Source: Pseudomonadota bacterium (lineage in GTDB: Bacteria; Pseudomonadota; Alphaproteobacteria; Rhizobiales; Aestuariivirgaceae). From it: 10,836 bases of DNA. Location of the stretch: positions 1 to 10,836 of the forward strand of contig JAEKFU010000128.1 of the NCBI GenBank assembly GCA_016522385.1, written 5' to 3'. Within the stretch, counting starts at the first letter, position 1; each line of letters begins with the position of its first letter. A model generated the notes under the pieces. That model saw nothing but the letters and a program-made list of their open reading frames with translations. It did not search any database and was not told where the DNA came from. This document shows positions 1-6,672 of the stretch, piece after piece. A program made the position numbers and the translations under genes.

Positions 1-66
1 CTGCACCGCAAGATCAAGTCACTCGGCATCATCGGAAACAGCTCGCGCGACGTGGGCGTGGCTTAG
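1..66 (+). CDS. ntrX: C-terminal end of NtrX response regulator (partial)
   Basis: An open frame runs in from the left edge for 21 codons and ends at TAG (64-66). It encodes LHRKIKSLGIIGNSSRDVGVA. The start resembles the last helix of the Fis-type DNA-binding domain in NtrX (family ends typically read LHRKLKSLG), the sigma54-type response regulator paired with sensor kinase NtrY in nitrogen and redox control. The assignment rests on this short motif plus the downstream trkA-hfq-hflX order, which usually follows ntrY-ntrX in Alphaproteobacteria. The receiver and AAA+ domains lie outside the window. Another Fis-family regulator such as NtrC is possible but less likely from the context. Confidence 0.75.
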   Translation: MHRKIKSLGIIGNSSRDVGVA

Positions 67-272
67 GGGCAAGAGGGTCTCAGCACATTGCTGGCAGGAA
101 AACTCTCCGTTCAACTGCGGTAGCGGACGGCTGGAGCGTCACGCAGATACAATTGACCTCGGCGTTAGCCACCTTGCGCCAATGCGCTTGTATCCTTCGC
201 CAAGTTGCCGCAAATTCACCCAATCACACAGAGAGAGTCGTCCCGGCCGATCTTAGACCGGGGCCCTAGAGC

Positions 273-1652
273 ATGAAGATCATAATTTGTGGCGCAGGCC
301 AGGTCGGATTTGGCATTGCAGAGCGGCTTTCAGCCGAAGACAATGATGTCACCGTAATTGATACCTCGCCGCGACTTGTGCGGGCGATCAGCGACACGCT
401 TGATGTTCAAGGCATTGTCGGGCATGGCTCGCATCCCGATATCCTGGCCCAGGCAGGTGCCGCCGAAGCCGACATGATCATCGCCGTGACGTTCACCGAT
501 GAAGTGAACATGATGGCCTGTGAGGTGGCCAATGCAATATTCAACATCCCGACCAAAATTGCCCGAGTCCGCGCCCAGCCATACTTGTTGCCAGAGTACC
601 GTACACTGTTCTCTCGCGAGAACACTGCGATCGACGTTGTAATTTCACCTGAAACCGCAGTCGCTGAAATGGTTTTGCGGCGCCTCGCGTTGCCTGGGGC
701 ATTCGAAGCGATCTACTTTGCCGATGAACGCGTGGTGGCCATGGGCATCACCATTGATGAAGATTGTCCCATCATCAATACACCGCTCCCGCAGCTGACT
801 GACCTGTTTCCCGATCTCAATGCGTTGGTGGTTGCAATATATCGGCAGGAGAAGCTGTTCGTTCCGCACGGTGATGACCAGTTACTGCCCGGTGACAATG
901 TTTACGTGATTGCTGATCAACGACAGGCGATACGCACACTTGGACTATTCGGACACGAAGAACAGCAGGCCGACAGCGTATTGATTGGCGGCGGCGGTAA
1001 TATCGGTCTCTATCTGGCACACAAACTTGAAGAGCGTGATTCGCGTATACAGGTGCGGATCATCGAAGCGAATCGCGAGCGCGCGGAAATGATCGCCGAG
1101 GATCTCAAGCGCACCGTCGTGCTGAATGGTTCCTCTCTTGACCAGGAAATCCTGCGCGAAGCCGGCGTCCAGCGATCGGATGTTTTCGTTGCACTGACAA
1201 ATGACGACAAGGTCAACGTGCTGTCCAGCCTGCTGGCCAAGCAGGAGGGTAGCGCGCAGGCCATGTGCCTGATATCTGGTTTGGCATTGGGCCCGCTGGT
1301 TTCATCACTGGGCGTTGAATCGTTCATTGATCCGCGGGCCGTCACCGTATCAAGCATCCTGCAGCATGTGCGACGCGGCAGAATTCGCGGTGTTCATCCG
1401 GTTCAAAACGGTGCCGGCGAGGTTATCGAGGCCGAGGCACTGGATACGTCACCGATGATCGGCAAGCCGTTGCGCGAAGTCGAACTGCCGAGTGGCGTGC
1501 GGCTGGGAGCTGTTGTGCGCGGTGACGATAGGGTCATCATTCCCGATGGCGATACCGTGATCAAACCACATGACCGGGTAATTCTGATGGCGTTGCGAGA
1601 TCAGATCAAACAGCTGCAACATCTGTTTAGAGTTAGCCTGGAATATTTTTGA
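273..1652 (+). CDS. trkA: Trk system potassium uptake protein TrkA
   Basis: This encodes the 459-residue cytoplasmic NAD(H)-binding regulatory subunit of the Trk K+ uptake system; the family is usually about 458 residues. It has two RCK units in tandem. The first Rossmann fold has GAGQVG at residues 7-12 with acidic D30 at the end of the second strand. The second has GGGGNIG at about 239-245 with E265 in the equivalent position. RCK_C subdomains follow each, at about 135-220 and 370-455. It gates a membrane partner, TrkH or TrkG, which is not in this window. The ATG at 273 gives the canonical MKIIICGAGQ start. The Shine-Dalgarno is poor: only a GGGG run at 260-263. A 206-bp gap separates it from ntrX, so it may have its own promoter, though I see no convincing one. 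No frameshift or missing motif is seen. Confidence 0.95.
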   Translation: MKIIICGAGQVGFGIAERLSAEDNDVTVIDTSPRLVRAISDTLDVQGIVGHGSHPDILAQAGAAEADMIIAVTFTDEVNMMACEVANAIFNIPTKIARVRAQPYLLPEYRTLFSRENTAIDVVISPETAVAEMVLRRLALPGAFEAIYFADERVVAMGITIDEDCPIINTPLPQLTDLFPDLNALVVAIYRQEKLFVPHGDDQLLPGDNVYVIADQRQAIRTLGLFGHEEQQADSVLIGGGGNIGLYLAHKLEERDSRIQVRIIEANRERAEMIAEDLKRTVVLNGSSLDQEILREAGVQRSDVFVALTNDDKVNVLSSLLAKQEGSAQAMCLISGLALGPLVSSLGVESFIDPRAVTVSSILQHVRRGRIRGVHPVQNGAGEVIEAEALDTSPMIGKPLREVELPSGVRLGAVVRGDDRVIIPDGDTVIKPHDRVILMALRDQIKQLQHLFRVSLEYF

Positions 1653-1830
1653 TCGATGTTTCTTTCAAAACATCTATGATGATGCTCATTCGACTCTTTG
1701 CGAGGCCCCTTTCGAATTTAAGTACCCTTCGGTAAAATGGTGGCCGCAAAGATGTGCGTTGGAGTTGGGTTCTGGTAGCGAACAGCAACGCCGCATTCGG
1801 GCGGCACGACAAACCCTCTGGCAAAATGAT

Positions 1831-1838
1831 AAGAAGGA
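1831..1838 (+). promoter_or_regulatory. Ribosome binding site of hfq
   Basis: AAGAAGGA lies 4 bases before the ATG at 1843 (AGGA core 1835-1838). It is one of the clearest Shine-Dalgarno sequences in the window. It supports the 80-residue Hfq start over an in-frame ATG at 1759, which would add 28 residues not found in the family. Confidence 0.7.
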
Positions 1839-1842
1839 CGCC

Positions 1843-2085
1843 ATGGCACAAGAAAAAACCCAAAATCTACAAGACGCTTTTCTGAATCATGTTCGAAAGC
1901 AAAAAACCCCTCTAACGGTGTTCCTGGTGAACGGAGTGAAATTGCAGGGTGTGATCACCTGGTTCGACAATTTCTGTGTGTTGCTGCGGCGCGATGGCAT
2001 GTCGCAATTGGTCTACAAGCACGCGATTTCCACCGTGATGCCTGGACAGCCGATTTCGTTATTTGAAGAAGATGACGCGTCGTAG
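1843..2085 (+). CDS. hfq: RNA chaperone Hfq
   Basis: This encodes the 80-residue Sm-like hexameric RNA chaperone that pairs small RNAs with mRNA targets and affects mRNA stability and translation. The Sm1 region is at about residues 25-50 (VFLVNGVKLQG, then FDNF at 41-44). The Sm2 signature YKHAISTVMP is at 58-67, with the proximal-face RNA-binding K59 and H60. The short acidic tail (FEEDDAS) is typical of alphaproteobacterial Hfq, which lacks the long C-terminal tail of the E. coli protein. The frame stays open back to an ATG at 1759, but family length and the RBS at 1831-1838 select 1843. Its last codons overlap the start of hflX, so the two are probably co-transcribed and translationally coupled, as in many proteobacteria. 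A 190-bp gap upstream leaves room for an hfq promoter. Confidence 0.97.
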   Translation: MAQEKTQNLQDAFLNHVRKQKTPLTVFLVNGVKLQGVITWFDNFCVLLRRDGMSQLVYKHAISTVMPGQPISLFEEDDAS

Positions 2086-3514
2086 CCACGCGAACCAGTC
2101 AAACGCACAGCCGGGCAGGACGGTGACAGGGCCGGTCAGCTTTCAGATCGAAGGTCCCGTTGTTACCGACACGTTTGTCTTGCATATTGAATTTCCGGAC
2201 GCTGCGCTGGAGTTTGCAGGTCCGCGGCGCACCGAAAGATCAGCGGAATCGCGGCTCGCTGAAGCCGTCAGGCTGGCCAGGGCGATTGACCTGGCAATCG
2301 TTGGCCAGGAGATTGCGGCCTTGGGCAGGCTCAGGCCATCGACTCTCCTCGGCACCGGCAAGCTGGAGGAAATCGCAAAGTCCATTGCGGCATGTAACGC
2401 TGAGCTGGTCATTGTCAATGCCCAGCTGACACCGACGCAACAGCGCAACCTGGAGCGTGCATGGAGCGCCAAGGTGCTCGACCGAACCGGATTGATCCTG
2501 GAGATATTCGGTCGGCGAGCGCAGACACGCGAAGGTTCGCTTCAAGTCGAGCTCGCGCATCTGGTCTATCAGAAAAGCCGGCTTGTGCGATCGTGGACCC
2601 ACCTGGAGCGACAACGCGGTGGCAGTGGTTTTCTTGGCGGTCCCGGTGAAACACAGTTGGAGGCCGACCGCCGCGTCATTCAAATGCGCATTAACAAATT
2701 GCGCAAACAGCTTTCGTCCGTCGCCAAGACCAGGGGGTTGCACCGCCATGCTCGCAAGCGGGTCCCATACCCCATCATCGCTTTGGTCGGATACACCAAT
2801 GCGGGCAAGTCCACGCTGTTCAATCGATTGACCGGCGCCTCAGTCGATGCACGCAATTTGCTGTTCGCTACGCTCGACCCGACGATGCGGCAGCTCACCC
2901 TGCCGCACGGTCGCAAGGCAATATTGTCGGACACAGTCGGCTTCATATCCGACTTGCCCACAAGCCTGGTTGCAGCTTTTCGTGCAACCCTGGAGGAGGT
3001 CTGCAGCGCGGATGTTATATTGCATGTCCGTGATATCTCTCATCCGGAGACCGATGCACAATCGCGCGACGTTCACTTGGTGCTGAGCGAACTCGGCCTG
3101 GACGAGCAAGAGCGCGACGCGATGATTGAGGTCTGGAACAAATCCGATCTGCTGGAACCGGATGTGCGACACGGGTTATTGCTGCAGAGTGAGCGCAGTG
3201 CGAGTGATGTCTGTTTGGTGTCTGCAACAAGCGGGGAGGGGATCGAAGGCCTTTTACAGGTCATCGACGACCGGATCGCAGGTCCGGTCAAGAAGTTTGA
3301 TATCAAATTGTCACCGGCCGACGGCGCTGATGTTGCTTGGTTGTACCAGTTCAGCGAAGTAATCAGCCGGATTGATCTGGACGACGGGTCCATGTGCTTC
3401 CGCGTCCGATTGGAGGATTCGCGCGCTGATAAGGCAGCACAACGCTTCGGCAAACGCATGCGCATTGCGCCGGATGAGGCTGCCCCAGGCGAAAACTCTA
3501 TCGCAGCTGAGTAA
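2072..3514 (+). CDS. hflX: Ribosome-associated GTPase HflX
   Basis: HflX is a GTPase that binds the 50S subunit and splits stalled or hibernating ribosomes. With the ATG at 2072 it has 480 residues. The N-terminal HflX domain covers about residues 30-150. It is followed by a helical linker with the family signature GGSGFLGGPGETQLEADRR. The TRAFAC G domain has G1 GYTNAGKST (from 240), G3 DTVGF (from 287), G4 NKSD (from 356) and G5 SATSGEG (from 384), then a C-terminal domain. The start is uncertain: in-frame TTG at 2063 would add three residues, but ATG 2072 is preceded by GAAGAAG. This start overlaps the hfq end by 14 bp in a different frame. The TAA at 3512-3514 lies 9 bp from the convergent mazG stop, leaving no room for a separate terminator. 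Confidence 0.95.
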   Translation: MTRRSHANQSNAQPGRTVTGPVSFQIEGPVVTDTFVLHIEFPDAALEFAGPRRTERSAESRLAEAVRLARAIDLAIVGQEIAALGRLRPSTLLGTGKLEEIAKSIAACNAELVIVNAQLTPTQQRNLERAWSAKVLDRTGLILEIFGRRAQTREGSLQVELAHLVYQKSRLVRSWTHLERQRGGSGFLGGPGETQLEADRRVIQMRINKLRKQLSSVAKTRGLHRHARKRVPYPIIALVGYTNAGKSTLFNRLTGASVDARNLLFATLDPTMRQLTLPHGRKAILSDTVGFISDLPTSLVAAFRATLEEVCSADVILHVRDISHPETDAQSRDVHLVLSELGLDEQERDAMIEVWNKSDLLEPDVRHGLLLQSERSASDVCLVSATSGEGIEGLLQVIDDRIAGPVKKFDIKLSPADGADVAWLYQFSEVISRIDLDDGSMCFRVRLEDSRADKAAQRFGKRMRIAPDEAAPGENSIAAE

Positions 3515-3523
3515 GGCAGGGGG

Positions 3524-4333
3524 TCATCCATCCGGTTGCCCTTCGCGCTTTTTTGCCTCCTGCCACAACGCGTCCATCTCCGCAAGGTTCGAGTCCTCCA
3601 GGCTCTTGCCACGTTTGGCCAATGCGGCTTCGACATACTCAAAGCGCCGTTCGAATTTCCCGTTGGCGGTACGTAACGCGGCTTCAGGGTCAACGCCGCA
3701 GTGTCGCGCAAAATTGGCCAGGACAAACAGGAGATCCCCGATCTCTTCAGACACCTGTTGCTGCTCACCGCGTTGATGAGCATTGAGTACTTCGTTGGCC
3801 TCTTCTGTGATCTTGGCAATCATGCCTTCGGTCGCCGGCCAGTCAAAATCAACCCTTGCCGCCTTTGCCTGCAGTTTGGCCGCCCTTGTCAGGCCGGGCA
3901 GGGCGATCGGCACACCGGCTAGCGTACCGCTGCCGGCCGTACGCTCTTTTGCCTTTGCATCTTCCCAAAAACCTTTGGCCGGCATTACAGATCGCGCCTT
4001 GGCATCGCCGAAGACATGCGGATGCCGCCTGACCATCTTTTTGCATATGGCTTCCACAACATCGTCAAAGGTGAACTCGTCGGCTTCCGCCGCCATCTGC
4101 GCGTGGTAAACGACCTGCAGTAACAGATCGCCCAGCTCATCGCACAACGCATCAACATCCTCTGTGCGGATCGCCTCGGCAACCTCATAGGCTTCTTCGA
4201 TCGTGTATGGTGCAATCGTTTCAAATGTCTGCTCCAGATCCCACGGACAACCACCATTGGGATCCCGTAGCGCCCGCATTATCGCAAGAAGCGTGTGAAT
4301 TTCTCGGAGCGGCAGTTCTGCAGGATTGGTCAT
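3524..4333 (-). CDS. mazG: Nucleoside triphosphate pyrophosphohydrolase MazG
   Basis: MazG hydrolyses (d)NTPs to NMP and pyrophosphate. It is linked to nucleotide-pool cleaning and, in E. coli, to lowering ppGpp under stress. The 269-residue protein has two tandem MazG domains. The first has GCPWD at 28-32, then the Mg2+-binding EEAYE at 46-50 and DELGD at 65-69. The second repeats this as EEANE at 177-181 and EEIGD at 196-200. Both acidic sets look intact, and the length matches the two-domain E. coli-type enzyme. The ATG at 4333 gives the expected MTNPAELPLREI start; no strong Shine-Dalgarno is visible. It converges with hflX (9-bp gap) and diverges from the unknown membrane gene at 4460. 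It is not the mazEF antitoxin MazE; no toxin gene adjoins it. Confidence 0.95.
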   Translation of the reverse strand: MTNPAELPLREIHTLLAIMRALRDPNGGCPWDLEQTFETIAPYTIEEAYEVAEAIRTEDVDALCDELGDLLLQVVYHAQMAAEADEFTFDDVVEAICKKMVRRHPHVFGDAKARSVMPAKGFWEDAKAKERTAGSGTLAGVPIALPGLTRAAKLQAKAARVDFDWPATEGMIAKITEEANEVLNAHQRGEQQQVSEEIGDLLFVLANFARHCGVDPEAALRTANGKFERRFEYVEAALAKRGKSLEDSNLAEMDALWQEAKKREGQPDG

Positions 4334-4445
4334 GGAATCTAGCTCAATATGCCAAAGAATGATTCTGAGATATCCTACAGATTACAGATTGCGGCCGATG
4401 CACAACAGCGATGCAGTTGTAAATTGGACAGCGCATGGTGACGGG

Positions 4446-4452
4446 GCAGGGA
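4446..4452 (+). promoter_or_regulatory. Ribosome binding site of the unknown membrane gene
   Basis: GCAGGGA (AGGGA core 4448-4452) lies about 7 bases before the ATG at 4460. It supports that start and suggests the gene is really translated. Confidence 0.5.
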
Positions 4453-4459
4453 AATTAGA

Positions 4460-5770
4460 ATGACAAATCGAACCTTTTGGGCGTTAGTGCTGTCATTTTC
4501 GATCTACCTGCTACCAGTGTTTACGCCCCATGCCGGCCTGATTTTCTGGCCGATGATGTTTTTCAGCGATTTGCGCGATGGCCTAATCATGGCGTTGGCT
4601 GCCGCTGGCGGGGCATTGCTCTTGCAAGGTTTAGCCGCTCTGACCTTCTGGTTGCTACTGCGCCAAATCAGATGGTGGAGGTTGCTGACAATGGCGATAA
4701 CCCTCCCTATGCTGTTTTTCACCGTCAACTTTACATTTCTTTATGCGATTCCGGCTTTGGTACTGATCGCGCCTGATTGGTCAAGCGATCTGGGACATTT
4801 GAAGCGCGCATGCATGGCTGCGAATTGGTCATTGCTGCCGGTCAAGGCCGGAGTCTCGCTGTCGCTTGAAGAAAAACGGATCGCCTGGGTCCGGGACAGC
4901 GAATGGACAAGTGATGGAATCCTCACTATGCCCGGCTGCCAAGTGAAGCCGGTCGAATTCCTGCGCGCAAAGGGAGCCCAACTGATTAGCGTAAACGGAG
5001 CCGGCGAACGTCTGTTTGTAACCTCCGCTCCGAAATATTTCTACTCGCCACCAAATTCGATAGAGTTTCGCGAGCTGGCACCCCCCACTACAGTGCGTTA
5101 CTGGACGCCGTTGCTGACCAAATCCGGTTCCGAGTTGGCCTGGCTTGAACGCGGAGCAGCAGCCGGCACCCCACAGCGGCCGCACACGATCCGATTGCGT
5201 GCCTTGGGCTTGGACGGCAGCGAAAGGTCAATCGAGATAGACCAACCGCAAAGGCACAGTCTGACCCTCTTGGAAGCCGACCCACCCTTGTTCACGCTTG
5301 CCCGCCATCGCAACGAAATCCTGGTGATCGACGAAACCGGATCGCTGATTGGCGACCCTGTGTCGCCAGAAGGCGTATACAACGCTGCATACGGTTTCCG
5401 GCGGGTCGGTTCTGAGGGTTGGGTTGCCTGGGACGGCTATCGGGAACAGGGTAAATCGCGCATCGTTTGGTCGCTCGTTACCGGCTCCGGCAAAGTCATC
5501 ATACCGCGCGGCCGCTCCATCCACTCGGTCGCGGTCTCGCCGGATGGGCGCCATATCGCTTTTGCGACTGAGGCCAATAGCTACTTTAATGCATCTGGTA
5601 GGCTGGTGTTGCTAAGGACCAGTGACAGCAGCATCCTTTACCGTCGGCGACTTGCCCAATTCGCACGGATACATCTGGCTTTTCTCGGCAACAATTTTCT
5701 CGCCATGCGCAGTCTGGAGGGCAGTGGCAACGGTGTCGCCGTATACCACGTTCCCGATCGCAAGCCGTGA
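4460..5770 (+). CDS. Unrecognised membrane protein with C-terminal beta-propeller-like domain
   Basis: I do not recognise this 436-residue protein as a named family. The N-terminus has about three hydrophobic segments (roughly residues 5-35, 41-67 and 75-103). The loop RQIRWWR between the second and third is positive, so by the positive-inside rule the region after residue 105 should face the periplasm. That region contains repeated strand-rich units resembling WD40, TolB or PQQ propeller blades: AGVSLSLEEKRIAWV (130-144), LLTKSGSELAWLE (218-230), RVGSEGWVAWDG (315-326) and the clearest, VAVSPDGRHIAFAT (357-370). There are two possible periplasmic cysteines, C118 and C160. No catalytic motif is visible. 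An RBS precedes the ATG and the 1.3-kb frame is uninterrupted, so it is likely a real gene. It stands alone on its strand between mazG (divergent) and the MBL gene (convergent). A sensory, scaffold or binding role is possible but unproven. Confidence 0.8.
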   Translation: MTNRTFWALVLSFSIYLLPVFTPHAGLIFWPMMFFSDLRDGLIMALAAAGGALLLQGLAALTFWLLLRQIRWWRLLTMAITLPMLFFTVNFTFLYAIPALVLIAPDWSSDLGHLKRACMAANWSLLPVKAGVSLSLEEKRIAWVRDSEWTSDGILTMPGCQVKPVEFLRAKGAQLISVNGAGERLFVTSAPKYFYSPPNSIEFRELAPPTTVRYWTPLLTKSGSELAWLERGAAAGTPQRPHTIRLRALGLDGSERSIEIDQPQRHSLTLLEADPPLFTLARHRNEILVIDETGSLIGDPVSPEGVYNAAYGFRRVGSEGWVAWDGYREQGKSRIVWSLVTGSGKVIIPRGRSIHSVAVSPDGRHIAFATEANSYFNASGRLVLLRTSDSSILYRRRLAQFARIHLAFLGNNFLAMRSLEGSGNGVAVYHVPDRKP

Positions 5771-5793
5771 CGAGACAAGGCAGCAGTGATTCG

Positions 5794-5809
5794 CATAATA
5801 TATATTATG
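5794..5809. repeat. Perfect 16-bp AT-rich palindrome in a convergent gap
   Basis: CATAATATATATTATG at 5794-5809 is identical to its reverse complement. It lies 23 bp after the stop of the membrane/propeller gene and 56 bp beyond the stop of the convergent MBL gene. It could form a weak cruciform or act as part of the transcription stop, but no T-tract follows on either strand, so it is not a classical intrinsic terminator. Part of the symmetry comes from the alternating TA core. Confidence 0.5.
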
Positions 5810-5829
5810 GAAAATAAAGCCTGTATCGA

Positions 5830-5856
5830 ATTGGAAACTAACTAAACAGTTTCAAT
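5830..5856 (-). terminator. Possible hairpin terminator of the tmk-MBL operon
   Basis: ATT-G-GAAACT (5830-5839) and AGTTTCAAT (5848-5856) pair into a 9-bp stem with one bulged G (5833) and an 8-base loop. The hairpin sits 9 bp beyond the stop of the MBL gene. On the minus strand it is followed after about 10 bases by a T-rich stretch (TTTATTTT), too distant for a textbook rho-independent terminator. Placement in a convergent gap makes a transcription-end role plausible. Confidence 0.3.
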
Positions 5857-5865
5857 GGGATAAAA

Positions 5866-6672
5866 TCAATTGTTCATATCCACTGATATCTGCATCCCAT
5901 CATATGCCGGCGTGACATGATCCGGCAGCTCCTTGCACAAAGTCGCATAGTCCATGTCTATGTGCATGTTGGTCAGGACCGCAGACTTCGGTTTCAGCCT
6001 CTCAATCCACGCCAGCGTTTCGGGAAGCGAGAAATGACTGGTATGCGGCGTTGGTCGCAATGCATCGACAATCCAAGTGTCAAGTCCCTCGAGCGCCGCA
6101 GCGGCCTTGTCCGGTATGCCATTGAGATCGGGCACGTAAGCCAGTCCACCAATCCGGAAGCCAATGGCTCGGATCGTGCCATGTTCGAACTCGATCGGCA
6201 AAGCTGTGACAGAACCGCCCGATCCCTCGATTGAAACCGGATCATGCGGGATCAGACGATGCATGTTAAGGATTGGCGGGTAGTCACTGCCAGGCGGTGT
6301 ATAGAAGCAGTAGCCGAACCGACCGAGCAGCATGGTACCGGTGCGATCATTGGCCCAAATGGGCACCCGCTTGCGCATGAGTAGTGCAAATGAACGCAGT
6401 TCATCTATACCATGCGTATGGTCGGCATGCTCGTGCGTGTACAATACGCCATCAAGCGAGCGGATGCCGATATCGATCATCTGATCACGCATGTCCGGCG
6501 ACGTGTCAATGAGCACCCGCGTGGTGCCCGCATTGCCATTGAGCTCCACCAGCCCAGAGCACCGTCGCCGGCGGTTTTTTGGGTTGTTGGGATCACAATC
6601 GCCCCAAATGTTTCCGATCCGTGGAACACCAGCCGAGGAGCCACAGCCCAGGATGGTAAACGTGCACGTCAT
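5866..6672 (-). CDS. MBL-fold metal-dependent hydrolase (PhnP-like)
   Basis: This is a 268-residue metallo-beta-lactamase-fold hydrolase, similar in pattern to PhnP phosphodiesterase. The N-terminus carries GCGSSAGVPR (9-18) and GDCDPNNPKNRRRR (24-37). The metal motif THEHADH is at 79-85 (H80, H82, D84, H85). Further likely ligands are H164 (FEHG), D182 (VPD) and H237 (NMH); all appear present. PhnP cleaves 5-phosphoribosyl 1,2-cyclic phosphate in phosphonate breakdown, but no phn gene is nearby. Alphaproteobacterial members next to tatD are usually left as MBL-fold hydrolases, so I give no symbol. Its ATG overlaps the tatD stop as ATGA (6669-6672), implying translational coupling. It is the last gene of the tmk-holB-metG-tatD operon. 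Its substrate cannot be deduced from sequence. Confidence 0.9.
   Translation of the reverse strand: MTCTFTILGCGSSAGVPRIGNIWGDCDPNNPKNRRRRCSGLVELNGNAGTTRVLIDTSPDMRDQMIDIGIRSLDGVLYTHEHADHTHGIDELRSFALLMRKRVPIWANDRTGTMLLGRFGYCFYTPPGSDYPPILNMHRLIPHDPVSIEGSGGSVTALPIEFEHGTIRAIGFRIGGLAYVPDLNGIPDKAAAALEGLDTWIVDALRPTPHTSHFSLPETLAWIERLKPKSAVLTNMHIDMDYATLCKELPDHVTPAYDGMQISVDMNN

Noticed and set aside
153..183. TTGACC (153-158) as a -35 box upstream of trkA
   Set aside because: No acceptable -10 lies 16-18 bp downstream; the nearest, GCCAAT, is at 19 bp and poor.
242..262. CCCGG / CCGGG inverted repeat (242-246 and 258-262) covering the weak RBS of trkA
   Set aside because: A 5-bp stem with an 11-base loop in a GC-rich leader is common by chance. 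There is no evidence of a regulatory structure or riboswitch.
1655..1674. Hairpin GATGTTT / AAACATC just after the trkA stop
   Set aside because: The stem is only 7 AT-rich base pairs and is followed by TATGATGATG, not a T-tract, so it is not a convincing terminator.
1711..1738. Possible hfq promoter: TTCGAA (1711-1716), 16-bp spacer, TAAAAT (1733-1738)
   Set aside because: The -10 is fair but the -35 is a poor match. One such pair is expected by chance in a 190-bp gap. A promoter in this gap is plausible, but its position is not shown.
3073..3819. Long minus-strand open frame (248 codons) across the hflX 3' end and mazG
   Set aside because: It overlaps two well-supported genes and has a low-complexity Ser/Arg-rich translation with no domain. 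It is a shadow of hflX and mazG codon usage.
3524..4333. mazG as part of a toxin-antitoxin or abortive-infection module
   Set aside because: No mazE, mazF or other toxin gene adjoins it. The neighbours are hflX and an unrelated membrane gene, consistent with the housekeeping two-domain MazG.
4340..4356. Sigma54-like TTGGCATATTGAGC on the minus strand before mazG
   Set aside because: GG and GC are 10 bp apart rather than the required 12 (from -25/-24 to -13/-12), so the spacing does not fit a -24/-12 promoter.
4356..4390. AGAATGATTCT inverted repeat (4356-4366) and tandem ACAGATT x2 (4377-4390) in the mazG/unknown divergent gap
   Set aside because: Both are very short and could arise by chance. 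They could be an operator region, but nothing else supports it.
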